Below are positions 36,568 through 48,600 of a stretch of DNA of 64,000 nucleotides, piece by piece. A program made the translations under genes and the position numbers. The notes beneath the pieces are model-generated. The model worked only from the letters and a program-made list of their open reading frames with translations. It made no database searches and was not told the DNA's origin. This stretch comes from Histoplasma ohiense (taxonomy: Eukaryota; Ascomycota; Eurotiomycetes; Onygenales; Ajellomycetaceae), in contig JAEVHH010000003.1 of assembly GCA_017607445.1 (NCBI GenBank), positions 3,844,001 to 3,908,000 of the forward strand. The letters are read 5' to 3'. How positions within the stretch are numbered: position 1 is the stretch's first letter; every line of letters starts with the position of its first letter.

Positions 36568-38602
36568 TTATTCGGTTGCCATCGGGATGGCAACGGTTTG
36601 GTAGGGGAAGGAGAATGGTGAGCGCGCGGAAGGTGGTTGGAATTGGGCTAGAGGAAAATGTCTAACAGCTGGTGGTGAAACAGAGACGGATGAGTTGGTG
36701 TTTACTTTATGGGTCGTTTTCATGTGTCTTTTCAGCTGGTCTGTATTACATAACATTCGTTAGGATTCTGTTTGTTATGATGTTAGGATACTAAAGCTTA
36801 CCTGGCCGTGTGAAACTCTTCGAACAACCGGGGAAGTTACACTTGTGTTTTCGGACACCATGGGCTGAGCAAAAGCATTAGCGTATGAAAAAAAAAAAAA
36901 AAAAAAAAACCCAATGAATAAAGCTCAAGGATATGGGGTCACCTACTGAGTTTGTGGCTGGACATATTTGATGACTGCATTCGCCAATGTCAGCATATCG
37001 AAAAGCAAATCATAGAATTTTTCCAAGGCTGTTGCATACATCTCCAGTCTCAAAAGAACAACCCGGAAAATTGCATTTAAATGGTTTTTCGCCAGTATGA
37101 ATTCGCATGTGCGTTTCTATTTACGATTAGAAGGCGGTAGCTCAAAAGAGAAGAATTTTTCGAACACTTACTCAGTTCGCTACTATCTGTAAACGCCTTC
37201 TGACACAGCTTGCAGACGTAAGGCTTTTCCCCGCGATGACTTCTCTCGTGGCGTTCCAGCGTTGCCTGCCTCGCAAAGCATTTTGCGCACGTGGAACATT
37301 GGAAGCCTTTGTCTAAAATTTAAAAAGAGACGGTTATTTCATACTCGCAGGGCACATGTACAGTTACGAAGAGTAAAAGGGAAGCGTACGGTTACTATGT
37401 GTCAGGAAGTGTCCTTGAAGTTTTGACTTTTGCGAAAACGGCTCATTGGGGCGATGACAACCTTCCCAGCAGCAATAGAAGCCATGTCCCTGGGGGCCTT
37501 CAATAGCGCCAACATGGGCATGGATTAAATGCTCTTGGAGTTTGCTGGCCTCGAGAAAGCTAGCTCCACAGGTGGTATTATGAGATTCGGTCTTTATAAT
37601 ACACTTGCAGATATATAACTCATTCGTTTGTTCGACGTCGGGGCTTGTGAGGGGCGTTGTGAGGGGCGTAGCGAGGGGAGTAGTGATATCGCTCCCTTGT
37701 AACGGCGGCGTCAAAGATGGGCTCGAAGTCGAGTGAGCAGAACATACGCTTGACGATGGAGGACGGTGGGGAGGCTGTAGGGAGCGTGACGTATTCTTGT
37801 GCACATGTTCCGGTTGCAATTCGCATGGCAGCATCAAGCCGCCGTCAAAGCGGGGATATAACTGGGAATAAATGGAATGGAATTGCTCATGGAATTCCAT
37901 GGGGATAAACCCCAGGAATTCATCTGGATTGCAGTCTGAGAAGACGGGCCCGAAGTGAGACTCATGGTTGCAGTTATCGAGGGTCGAACACAGGTTGATT
38001 GTGTGGTCGATATTTGAACCCGGAGAGTTTGACGATTCAGTTAAAGTAGCTTGCGGTAAGGAGGAGCAGGACTGGTCTTGGTGATATTGGAAGGCATAGT
38101 TTTTGGCAACCAAAGATGGTTCAGACGGGGGAAGGGGCCCGACGGAATGCATACTGGGACAAACGCTAGCTGGAGTGTCGTGCGGGGGGTGGTGAAAGGG
38201 ATGATGATGAACGGGGGTTGTAGTGTTCTCAGAATCCAGAAAGCCTTCCGAATTCCAGCTGAAAGAACCGTTTGGATTGAGCATGTCGCACATGCCGTCG
38301 TCAACAACAGTCACCGTGCCGTCACCTATGCAGTTCTGGTCAAAACAAACCGGGGTGGTATTCTGGCAGTCCTGGGAGTCGCAGAGCATTTCCGAGCAGA
38401 TAGTGGAGGCATCACAGGCCACCAAACCGTCACAGACAGACGAACACTCAGCAGAACAGGTATCCTCGTCGCAGCAGGACTCAACGGTTTCGTGGCATGA
38501 AGGATACGCTGAGCAATACTCGGTTGGTGACAAGGTACCTCCACACAGAGACAGAGAGAGGTCCATGCAGGCAGGAGCAAGCGGCAGGCGTTTCTCTGCC
38601 AT
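36568..38602 (-). CDS. C2H2 zinc-finger transcription factor with Zap1/ZafA-like first finger pair and Cys-rich N-terminus
   Basis: Six exons, read on the minus strand: 38602-37390, 37312-37172, 37116-37040, 36974-36947, 36864-36802 and 36740-36568, giving 564 aa. Donors and acceptors are all GT-AG and phases agree throughout. The first 105 residues hold 16 Cys (for example ESCCDEDTCSAECSSVC). Then come Pro/Ser/Thr-rich disordered segments with TTPLATPLTTPL repeats, and six C2H2 fingers from about residue 331. Finger 1 (CGASFLEASKLQEHL) and finger 2 (FYCCWEGC, FSQKSKLQGHFLTH) resemble the finger pair that senses zinc in yeast Zap1 and Aspergillus ZafA. Fingers 3-6 (CSTCAKCFARQATLERH, CKLCQKAFTDSSELKTH, and two CNFPGC fingers) would bind DNA. 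A role in zinc homeostasis is an inference from fingers 1-2 and the Cys-rich region; fingers 3-6 are less typical of that family. Confidence 0.8.
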
Positions 38603-39600
38603 CTTGAAAGCTCCCCAATGGCACCGTTTTAAATGCTCTCTTAGCTACCGCCAGGAGTTCGATGCTGGTTCAGAAAGGGGACGGCCGGGGGTCGGAAGTA
38701 AGGAAACTGGAGGGGGACGAAACAACCAGACCCCCAAGGACCCGGTAAACGGTGAGGAGATGGAGCCGTGGGGAAGCTGGCCAGGAAAATATCCGCGCCC
38801 CGTGGTTGTCAAGAGCCTCGCACCATGGCGCTGGGGACCTTGGGCGACGCAGAGCCGGCGCGCTAATTACCTAATCGCTGACCAAGGCGGGGCCCGGCTT
38901 GGCCCGGCTGCTGATTGGTGGACTGGCGCGCCTGTTCCAGCCACGCACGGCGAGCACGGTGACAACGGCGATTAGTCAGCCCGCGGCTGTTGCCCACCCG
39001 TGGCTAACAAACGCTGAGCCTTGCTAGACCGTGCTGCCAAAAAGGGAACCGCGTATACGTATACGAATACGAACACGCACCTGTTACCACGGCATGGATC
39101 CACACAAGCCTTCCTAGTCACGTGATTCGATGGCCCCTCGGCTAGCTGCAACGACCAATCAGCTCCGTTCCTTCTGCGGCGGGGGCTAGGCCTTCGCTGC
39201 GCCGTGGTTTGCTGCATCAGGGCCAACTCCAGCAAAGCCTCAGGATACCTAGTTTAACGACAAGCGCTCGATCACCCAGGGTTGGGATTCGCTGGTTTCG
39301 CGGCTCGCCGCAAATCGTCATCGACTGCATCCCCGCTCGTTGCCCTCCCGGCCCGTCCCTTTCTCCCCAACGCCTCCCCCGCCGTGCTGCCTGACTGGCC
39401 CTGGATCGCAATCGCAACTTTATTGGTGCGAGAAGTGCGGAAACAGCCCCAAGGGGCAATCGTAAAAATAGTAGCGCGCTCGAGCTCAGGTCCAGCGAAA
39501 CCTCTTCTTCCTCTTCCTTTTCCTCCGCCTCCTCCTCCGCCTCCACCACTACCACCACTACCACCACCTCCCCCTCCTCCTCCTCCACCACGAAGCAGTC
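38603..39600. promoter_or_regulatory. Divergent promoter between the zinc-finger gene and the acylated-protein gene
   Basis: About 1 kb between divergent start codons. It contains CCAAT boxes in both orientations (ATTGG at 38914-38918, CCAAT at 39154-39158), a palindromic TCACGTGA box at 39118-39125, and a CAAGGT on the minus strand (38842-38837) 235 bp upstream of the zinc-finger start. Just before the plus-strand ATG is a CCT/CCA-rich run (about 39,500-39,590), the usual pyrimidine tract of fungal promoters. Motif functions are inferred. Confidence 0.45.
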
Positions 39601-40210
39601 ATGGGAAGCCTCTGCTCCAAGAGCGCCAATCCATCTGAACCATTTGCACAGCCAGGCCGTGTACTCGGGACAAGCCCTCATCCCCCTCCCCAGGCACCCC
39701 GTGCACCACTGTCGGCCAGTACAGGGAGAACTCTCGGGGATGCCCACAGCCCGGGTCAAGGGAAGGATGACCCGCGGAATGCGGCAGCGCGTGCTGCAGA
39801 GGTAAGTTGGCAACTACAGGTTTAAGCAATTTTTCTTTTTACAAAATTAAAAAAATAAAAAAATAAAAAAAGAAAAAAAGAAAAAAAGAAAAAAAATGGA
39901 AAAGAAAAAACCATAGAAAGAACAATTAAAAATAAAATAAAGATACTCAAGATACTAAAAAAAATATAATAAAAATATAAAAATTACACACAAAGAATAA
40001 AAGAATAAATCAAGCAAACTGAAAAAAACCTTTCCTCGGTTCTAGGAACGAGCCGCGAGACAATCATCGGCTGCAAAGAAGGGAAAACTCAGCTCGCAGC
40101 TCGCCGCGCAGAAAGCGCAAACTCGAAGCGAGACCCTCGATGAAGCGAGTCGCCATAACCGTGCCACGAGAGAGGCTGATGCGGCTGCTACTGTGAGGAG
40201 GTGGGACTGA
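39601..40210 (+). CDS. Small N-terminally acylated protein (predicted myristoylated and palmitoylated)
   Basis: Two exons, 39601-39801 and 40046-40210 (phase 0, GTAAGT donor, TTCTAG acceptor), encode 121 aa. The intron is 244 nt and A-rich. The N-terminus MGSLCSKSANPSEPF fits the MGxxxS N-myristoylation signal with a Cys at position 5 suited to palmitoylation, so the protein probably sits on a membrane. The next 55 residues are Pro/Gly/Ser-rich. The C-terminal half (RNAAARAAEERAARQSS, KKGKLSSQLAAQKAQTRSE) is a basic, Ala-rich helix ending RRWD. Small proteins of this plan occur in other Eurotiomycetes, but I know no function. It is divergently paired with the zinc-finger gene and convergent with prp5. 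Confidence 0.75.
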
Positions 40211-41606
40211 GAACATTATCTTTTGGTCCCAGGCTATTTCTTTCTTTCTTTCTTTCTTTTAAGTTGGACCGTTGAGATGCGAGATGCGCGAGGGGGACGT
40301 GACTGGATTGGATCTTCTTCGATGTTTGTTCGGTTTCCAGAACAAAGCCGTGCCATGGACATCTGTTTCTTTTCGTCCTTCTGTTCTTCCCCTTTGGGTA
40401 CATGTTCATTTTTCACCTTCCTCTTCTGGCTGTTGACCATAGGGACGGCGTTTTTTCTTTTTTTTCCCGGATTTCCGTAGGAAATGTGCTCCTCTCTCTA
40501 TCTCTCTTTGGCTTGTCACTACTGTGGACACACGTATTGTACTGTACCTAGGTAAGCATGTTGCAGGGTACTTCCCCCCCCCCTTTTCTTTGGACGTCTG
40601 ATTCGTTTCCCTTTTTTCCCTCGCTTTCCTTGCTATACATAGTACGTAGCCTGTGCGCAAGTACATGTACAGTACATCCCATTTAGTACGGTCAATACAC
40701 TGGTTCTAGTTTTGAACGCCGGTTATGGGTAGAACAACAACCGTTCCTTATCGTTGGTTAGATTCGCCTTAACGAGCTAACTCAACCAGCTATTTTCTTT
40801 CCTCCAGGTACTTTTTTTTTTTTTTTTGTTTCTCCCAACCCCCCCCCCACCTTTCCATGGCTGGCAATGAATGAATCGGCCGGGGTGAACGCATTCCATC
40901 CTTGGGAATGTGCCTAGGATCTACAGGGGGAAAAACTATAATTATACAAGCTCACGCTGGAGGTCCTAAAGAAAGAAAGAAAGATAGGCAAAATAATGGT
41001 GGGGGGGGGGGGCAAAACCAAAACTCTATCCGCTATTTGACCCAATGTTGACCGTGATATATCCAAAACCAACAACCCCGTCTACCCCTAATTAATACCA
41101 TTAAACGGCTTCCCCATCAAGGGTGGAATTTATAGCCATTGAGTTCCCATTCCTCTTATTTTCAGTGTACGGCCTTTTGTTCCACGCTTGGATCGATGCT
41201 TATTTGTAGGATAATCCTTGGATCAAGGAGCCGGAAAAATGAACTCGAACGAACCTCGAGATGGGTGAGGAGAGTAGAACAAAGGGATTTAACATTTCTC
41301 TTTTCTACCCGCTCTTTCTCCCCCCCCTTCTGAAGAAAGAAGCCTAGGCCTTGTAAATAATAAATAAGGTTCGCCAAATGATGGGAAAATGAGCAACATG
41401 GTCCCCGGCGTAATGATATATAACTATACTGTACAAATGATCAAAAAGAAGTTGCCCAAATAGAGTTAGTTCCAGGACCGTAGCAATAGGGACGAAAGGA
41501 AAACAATAAAAGATAAAAAAAGAGAGAGAAGAGAAAAACAATTGAAAATAAAGATAAGAAAATTAAACACAGATACCACGTAAAGAACCTGGACTGCCAC
41601 GCTTTT
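40211..41606. other. Intergenic region between convergent genes
   Basis: Holds the 3' flanks of the acylated-protein gene and of prp5. Simple runs include C10 near 40,577, T15 near 40,810 and a G run near 41,001. The sequence TGTACTGTACCTAGGTA occurs at about 40,538-40,554. No gene recognised. Confidence 0.5.
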
Positions 41607-44600
41607 CTATACGACATTATATCTGCCGGTTGTTGGGGCTCGAGATTCGCTGTCCGCGGCAGCAAGGGTTCCCTCCTTCAACAGCCGCATGAGTTCCCGC
41701 ATTGCATTGGTAACAACTAATTCCGTGTCCCCTTCAACAAGGATGTAGAGTTTCGGATTTTCACCTGGCTGTGGTTCTTTGCCTGCAGGATAAAAGCTGC
41801 CCTTGGTCGTAATGGACGTGCCCGTGGCCTCGAGGATTTTGGCGACGTTGGTACGGTTGGTGACCGCCCATCTGGCTTTCTCTGTAGTTGACGGTTTGTG
41901 TTAGTTTTGCTCCGCATATAGATAGATATTAAACATGAAAAGCGAAGCACGAAATGAACATGTACTGAATAAAAATAAGGAGAGCGTGCTTACGTGGGAA
42001 ATCGTTGATTTCTAGGGTGGCGTGGAATGCTCCGGCGTCAGGACCCTTATTATCAATAGGGACGCCGGACCTCATCACGCCAGCCTTGTTCAACCGGGCA
42101 TGGATATCAGCCACCGCAGAGCCAACTTTGTCAAGAGGATTATTCGTCGAAGTCGCAGTAGGAGTAGGTTTCTCCGTCTTGTGGACAGTAATCTTGCCAT
42201 CGAGGTCGATGCCCTTAGGCACGCCTGGTGTTGGTGCCGGTGTTGCCGTGGCTTGGACAGCAGAGGCTGCTTTGGAAAACAGGTCGTTCTTCTTGTCTTT
42301 CTTTTCCTCCCTCTCTTCCTCTTCACCTTCTTCGCCGGTTTTGTATGTTTTCCTTTCTCGATTGCGAGCGGCATCACGTTCCTGGTCGAGACGCTCCAGT
42401 CCTTTGCCGCCAAACCCAGAACCACTAGCCTTCTCTTTGCCCGCTTTAACTTTTTCCATGAACGAATTCACCAGCTTCTGTACGGGTTCTGGAACCGGTT
42501 GCCCGCTCTGCTTCAATGCTTTGGAGATGTCCACCGAATATCTCTCTTGGTCTTCAGTCAAAAACGTCACGGCGGTTCCAGTGTTGCCGGCACGCCCAGT
42601 ACGACCGGCCCGGTGAACGTAATCCTCAAGATGGTTGGGTGCATCGTAGTTAACGACGAGTTTTAACTGTTTTACATCCAGACCACGAGCTGCAACGGAA
42701 GTAGCAATGAGTATAGGGAATACACCGGCCTTGAAGTCGTCGATTGTAGAGTCGCGATCAACTTGATCTTTACCTCCATGGATGGACATGCAGGGATAGC
42801 CCTTATGCATCAAGTCTCGGAGCAGGCCATCGGCAGCTTCCTGTCGATCGACAAATATCAATGCGCGCGCATCCTCGTTTTTGTCATCTGCATAGAGCTC
42901 ACCCAGGAGAGCTAAAAGTCGAACAAATTTAGTATCTTGGTTGCGTACTTCCACAATTTGTGTAATTTCCGGTGCAACAACACTCTTTCCACCAACAATG
43001 ATTTCCACGGGCTTTGCTAACGTTTTCCGCGCAAGGGCTTCCATGTTACGGGGGAACGTGGCCGAGAATAAAACAGTTTGTCGTTGTGGCCGAACATTTC
43101 CTAGGATTCTCATCACCTGAGGTTCGAAGCCCATATCGAACATTCTATCCGCTTCGTCCAGCACCACATATGTGACTCGTCGTAAATTAGTTACCCGCCC
43201 AGCATTTGCGGCGAGAAGATCGATCATTCTACCAGGAGTGCAAACAATGATTTCTGCGCCACGTTTCAACTCGGCAATTTGGTCCTTGATAGGGGCTCCG
43301 CCATATGCGCAAACAGCTCGAAGATTCAGTGCCTTTAGAAACGGTTTGCATTCTTTATGGATTTGGGTTGCCAGTTCGCGGGTCGGGGTCATGATCAGTC
43401 CTATTGGTCCTTCCATGTTTTCTAACGGCCGTTGATCCATGATATGCCTGAACATTGGGAGTAGAAATGCTATCGTCTTGCCAGATCCAGTTTTTGCCAC
43501 CCCTATCACATCTCTACCTGACATGATTGCTGGTATTGCCTGGGACTGGATTGATGTGGGTTTTTCATAGTTAAGTTTTCGAATGACATCCAGTGTCTGC
43601 ACTCCAAGTCCACATTGGGACCACTTCTGTACTGGTTTCGGGACATCAACCCCACGGACTTTGATTCCATCAAGTTCTAACCTCAGCGCAGCAACTTCTT
43701 CCTCCGTAAGCTCTGCTAGGTCAACCGGTTCGGTATAGAAATTTTTACGGAAGGATTCGTAGTTCATTTTCTCGTGGTTTACGGGTGGGAGATCTTTTTT
43801 CTTCCTTCCTTTGCTGGTAATAGCAAGGAAATCATCCGCCTCGGGGTCAATTGCTTTCATATCTATATCATCTTCGTCTCCAAAAATTGCCTCAGGTTTT
43901 GATAGTTTCGACTTTGAGAAGTTTGTCTTGTTCCGGCCGTGTTGAGCCGCCGCAGGTTCGGCAAGACCAGACATGAATGCATCTAATGGGTCAGTTTCTT
44001 CCTCTTCCACGTCCATTGTGACGGGAAGAGTGGCAGTTTGAGTCTCATCTGTCATGGCAACATCACCATTCGGACTTGTAGAGGTCGTACCTTCCGGTTG
44101 AACATCGAACTGCGTTTGTCGGTTAAGGCCTTGTCCTTGTAGTCGTTCCTCTCGCTTTTCAGCGGCTGCCCTTGCAGCAGCAGCATTTTCCTCCTCTGTC
44201 CCGCCATCTTGAATATCAACATCATCGTCATCATCATCCTCACCAACACCGTCGAGCGCCCCGTTAGCATTCGCTTCGGTCGCATCTTCTAGGGAAGGGT
44301 CAGGAAGCTTTGCCAGCTTTCTCTTGGTCAATTCCTCGTCGCCAAAATCTAAAGCTCGTTTGGAAGAAGGCTTGTCTAACTCTGCTCCTGGTTTAACACC
44401 CAAGCCAAAGCCACTTATGTTTCCTCGGGCTTTTAAGGTTGTTGCTACTCAATGCGTGGAGGTTAGTGAGTTGGCCCAGCCAGAAGTGAGAATGAACAGA
44501 CTAGAAGAGGAGTGAACCGGAACTAGATGCTTACCAGAAGGAGTGCTTGCAGAAACTGAATATTTGTTAGCCTTGCTTCCTGCAATCGAAAGTGTGGATG

Positions 44601-45561
44601 TTGCAGAGGAGGCAGCGATACTTGGGACGCTGATGTCCTTGCCCAGTAGAGATGATGGTTCTGGAGATGGTGCTTCAGCGCTTTTTGCAATAGATTTGGG
44701 GTCGTACTTCCCGGCATATGGCGCAGGTGCAGGTGTAGTTGTTGGAGGGGTTGTGGGAGTTTCAGGGGTCGCGATCTTTTGAGCCGAAGCTGCTTTCTTA
44801 TCAATCTCATCAAGTATGCTCCGCGCACCACCCGCTGCTGCAAGTTCTTTTTCTTTCCGTTCACGTTCGGCTGCGATCTTCTCTTTCCAAGCCTGAAATT
44901 TGGCTCGTCTTTCAGCCTTCTTTTCCTCGTCTGTTTGGGCGGGAGCTGGGATTGGAGTAGAGGGTTTCGACGTCTGTAAAATCAATGTTAATTATAATTT
45001 CATGTCCGTTACAATACGTTCGGCTTGGGACTGACCTCTTCGGGCCTCACGCCTGAAGCCTTATTTGAAACCGGTTCTCTGCTATCATCCCGTCTATAAG
45101 CGCGCTTGGAGTCAGTAGAGTGGCTCCGTCTTCTCCGCCCTCGGTCACGGGATTCATCTCGCCTGCTTCGATGCTCCCTATCGCGACTTCTGCGACGATA
45201 GTCTCTATCGTCGTCAGGGTCTCGTGAACGGTATCTGGTTCTGGAGCGGTCCCTCTTACTGGGGCGATAGGTGTCTTCGTCCCGGCGGTCATCTCGATCA
45301 TCGCGCGAGCGATCTCGCCTTCGATAAGGATTTCGGTCGCGGTCGCGGTCACGATATCGCCTCTTGAAAGCAGAAAATGTTAGTTATAACCTGCAGGCGG
45401 AACGACTGAATTGCAGAGAGACTTGCCTCGGGACTTCGGGACCTTCGATGTCCTCTCACATCATCCCGGCGACTTCTATCATTCCGGTCCTCATCCCTGC
45501 GGCTCCGCTTGAACGAGTGGGTGCTGCCTACAGGCGATGGTGAGCGAGTATCCCGAGCCAT
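41607..45561 (-). CDS. prp5: Pre-mRNA-processing ATP-dependent RNA helicase Prp5 (DEAD-box)
   Basis: Prp5 is the ATPase that remodels U2 snRNP and proofreads the branch-site helix during prespliceosome formation. Five exons on the minus strand: 45561-45427, 45362-45036, 44973-44535, 44444-41994 and 41881-41607, giving 1,208 aa. Intron 1 starts GCAAGT and ends TTCAAG with a CTAAC branch, so it is a GC-AG intron; the other three are GT-AG. The N-terminal 150 residues are RS/RD-rich, then Ala/Pro-rich, then acidic. The helicase core follows: Q motif near 574 (WSQCGLG), AKTGSGKT near 616, PTRELATQ, TPGRM, DEAD near 728, SATFP, ARGLD and HRAGRTGRAG near 911. The C-terminal domain ends APTTGRYNVV. 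The start is MARDTRSPSPVGS; an upstream in-frame ATG is less typical. It is divergent from the mtHMG gene. Confidence 0.95.
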
Positions 45562-46115
45562 TTCGTAGGCCAAATCTTTGAGTGAGGTATTACTGCTGGA
45601 TAAGTCCAACGCAAACGTGGAGAGCACAAGACGGCGGTTAGCTCTACGCAAAAAAGAAGCACTCTTGAATGGCCACCATAACCCTCGCGATGAGCAAAGG
45701 AAGGTACCCGAAAATGATCCGGTCGTTATCTGCCGGAGAATGTGCGCTTTCGCACTTATTTACTGAAGTTGAGACCACTGGTAACGACCAATTGATTGTT
45801 TTCTCACGATGGCGACAGTTTGGGAGATATCTTGGCAGCGCTATCCCTAATGCAGCTAGATCCAGCCAAGGCCCCACACCTTGCTATTTTCAGCCAACCC
45901 AAAACAAACCCCAACCTCTCTCCCTTGATTCTCCCAACCTCAATCACGTCGCATCGTATCGCATCGCTTCGCTGTTTACTGTGGAAAGGAGGCAGTCTGG
46001 ATGCAATAATTTGGCAGGCAACATTGCGCTACGTACAATTGATTTGGGTTGGTTTGCCAATACCCAGCTTATTTATGGTTGGCCTTGATATTGAATATCC
46101 TCCTGTCTATCAACA
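45562..46115. promoter_or_regulatory. Divergent promoter between prp5 and the mitochondrial HMG-box gene
   Basis: A 554-bp intergenic space between two start codons in opposite directions. No additional gene recognised. A CCAAT sequence lies near 45,788. Confidence 0.5.
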
Positions 46116-47320
46116 ATGCCTTTCGTTCTCGCCCGTCGTGGTCGTGTGCTCCTGAGATGTGTGAACTTGGTTGAAGCCAGCTCCACTGGGGCTCGCATGG
46201 CCGTTGCCAATGCTCCAGCATACCGATCTGCTATCGTCTTTTCTCGAAACCTCTCATCCTCATCAAACGCTCGCTTATTTCGTCGCACAATCCCAATACT
46301 CTCAAAGAAAACGTATGCGACAGCTACCCGGGGAGCCAAGGCTGGTGGTACAACAACTTCGAAGAAACCAGTTTCCACTCCAGCAAAGAAAAACGCTAAA
46401 CCCACTAAAAAGACAGCCAAGAGGACTGTTAAAAAGTCAACCAAAGCGAAGCCCAAAGTGAAAGCTACCCCGAAGCGAAAGCAGCTGACCGAAAAGCAAA
46501 AGGAAGCTTTACAGAAGAAGAAGGCTAGAGAAGCTATCGCAGAACTAAAGGCTGCGGCACTTGAGCCCCCAAAAAGTCTGCCAGAAACAGCTTACATACT
46601 CCTTCAACAACAACACAAGCAGTTTGCGGGCATTTCTGACACCTACAAAAATTTACCGTCAGAAGAGCGCCAGGTATGATGCTAACCCCATTTTACTTTA
46701 CTTTTCGAATTACCTTCCTTTGGCTCCATGGTTCCTAATGGATTAATCAGCGCCTCGATGAAATTGCGGAATCAAACCGTGCTGCAAACAGAGCTGCGTT
46801 TCACGACTGGGTGAATCGCCACACTCCTCTTCAGATCAAGGAGGCCAACGCGGCCCGCCGGAGGCTGCGCCGATTGCTCAACAAGAAGAGAGGTTTCATG
46901 GAAATTTCGGATGATAGGCAACCCAAGCGACCTGCCAATGCATACATGCACTTCGTGAAGGAAGTATCTGCAAGTGGAGACGTTTCTACCAGTGACCGGA
47001 TGAAGAAGTGTGCAGAGTTATGGCGAAGCCTATCAATGAGCGAAAAGGAGGTATGCAGTAGTTTCCTTCAGTCCTCAGACTTTCCTTTTCAAATTCCTTG
47101 TCTTTTTTCTTTAGAGGCCCCTGGTATCGACCTCTTCTCCTCTTTAATCATATATCTTTATTTTGGAAACCCCGTAGACTTTGCACGCGAAACTGACATG
47201 TACATTCCACAGAGATACCAACAAATGGCTCTTGAAGCAAAGAATCGATACATTTATGACTTCAAGTCCGCTTATGGCACCGACCCTCCGACTAGATCTA
47301 GATCGGCAAGCCCTGTGTAG
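46116..47320 (+). CDS. Mitochondrial HMG-box DNA-packaging protein (Abf2/TFAM-like)
   Basis: Three exons, 46116-46673, 46751-47050 and 47213-47320, all phase 0 with GTATGA/GTATGC donors, encode 321 aa. Residues 1-70 are Arg/Ser/Ala-rich with SRNLSSSSNARLFRR and KTYATATRG, a clear mitochondrial presequence. A Lys/Ala/Thr-rich linker (about 75-145) resembles a histone H1 tail. Two HMG-box-like segments follow. The first is about 152-215 (PKSLPETAYILLQQ, then NRAAFHDWVNR across the first intron). The second, more canonical, is about 240-310 (RPANAYMHFVKEV, then CAELWRSLSMSEKERYQQMA). By family analogy it bends and compacts mitochondrial DNA. Two-box architecture with a long basic linker is usual for filamentous ascomycetes. 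The third exon supplies the last helix of box two. Confidence 0.85.
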
Positions 47321-47470
47321 ATGACTGTTTCCATCAAGCCGAAATCTTGTAATTTTAGCAATCAATATCGTATGATATGATATTGTATTTCCCGAGCCTT
47401 CGCTTGCACTCTTTCCATTGACTCTGGGTGATTCTGAGTTTGTTTTTGCAGGTTCCCCCGCGGTCAGCTT

Positions 47471-47507
<37 letters not shown>

Positions 47508-47972
47508 CGCGTTCTATTTTTATTCTGCCTGTTTGTGTTGCTGTACCTAATAGTGGTTTGCAGGTGTCATATATCATCTTCTGTTATTATTTCTGTAACA
47601 ATATTGTATGGAAATGGACGGATGGAAGATAGGTCTATCTTATCGGTTCCATTCTCCCTTCTCCATCTCTGTTACAAGATAACATGTTAACAATATATCG
47701 TTTGCTGTACCCTTCATTTCTATATTGGTAAAATCTTGAACGAGCAATACATTTATTTTGTAACGTTATTTCGGCGGAGGTTGGTGTGGGGAGGAGGAGT
47801 GGGGGGGAGGATTTTCTTATATTGGTAACTGTGTAGAGCTTACCAGAGTCAAATCAACGTGGCTTAAGTTAACCGCTTTAATTTTCGTCCCCAAGCGGAA
47901 AACTCTGCCTCCTTGTGCTCAAGTTATGATCTTATCAAAGTCGGGCTTTTTGCTTCCAGCTTCCCTCCTTGT

Positions 47973-48052
47973 TTTTTTTTTTTTTTTTTTTTTAGTTTTT
48001 GTTTTGTTTTTCTACCCTTTTCATCTATAAAAAAAAAAAAAAAAAAAAAAAA
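47973..48052. repeat. T20 and A23 runs about 40 bp apart (inverted homopolymers)
   Basis: A run of T ends near 47,992 and a run of A covers about 48,030-48,052. Transcribed together they could pair as a long A-U hairpin. There is no sign of a coding function. Confidence 0.7.
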
Positions 48053-48575
48053 AGCAATCTTGACCGCAAGTTGCTGGGAGCTCCAGGCAGGAGTGGCACA
48101 GCTGGTGAGTGAGCTGTTATAACTACATATGCCTTGCTGCCTGACTGGATCAGATGTGGATTCAGCAAAGTGTGCCCTCGAACCCCTGGGGAGGACTTCG
48201 TGTCTTCCATTGTTGGTGGTGATGTGTACTTGTATGTACTGTACATGTACATGTACCTAGGTATGTATGTATGTATGTACTGTACAAACATGGAGCCCCA
48301 TTCCAATATGCCGCGTCTAGCCCAAGCTGCGTCTGCGGCTTGTGAGAAAAGGGAAAAGGGAAAAGGGAAAAAAAAAAAGTTCGAACAATCAATAAGTAAA
48401 TACTTGAAAGATAAGCAAAATGATGGGTAGATCAGCTGGAACACTAGTTAGCCCTCGGGAGGACGTATCTATCGCCGTCCTTCTGGCTAACTTTTTTTTT
48501 TTTTTGAGGTCCATATGTTTCATATGGGGATAATTGCTGAAAGTTGACGTTCTGTGTGAATTTTGGACGTCCAAT

Positions 48576-48600
48576 ATGTGTGTGTGTGTGTGTGTGTGTG
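48576..48600. repeat. (TG)n microsatellite
   Basis: Twelve uninterrupted TG dinucleotides in intergenic DNA. Confidence 0.9.

Noticed and set aside
39217..39813. 198-codon minus-strand frame with Glu and Val runs
   Set aside because: It is antisense to the acylated-protein gene and to the CCT/CCA promoter repeat, which explains its Glu/Val tracts.
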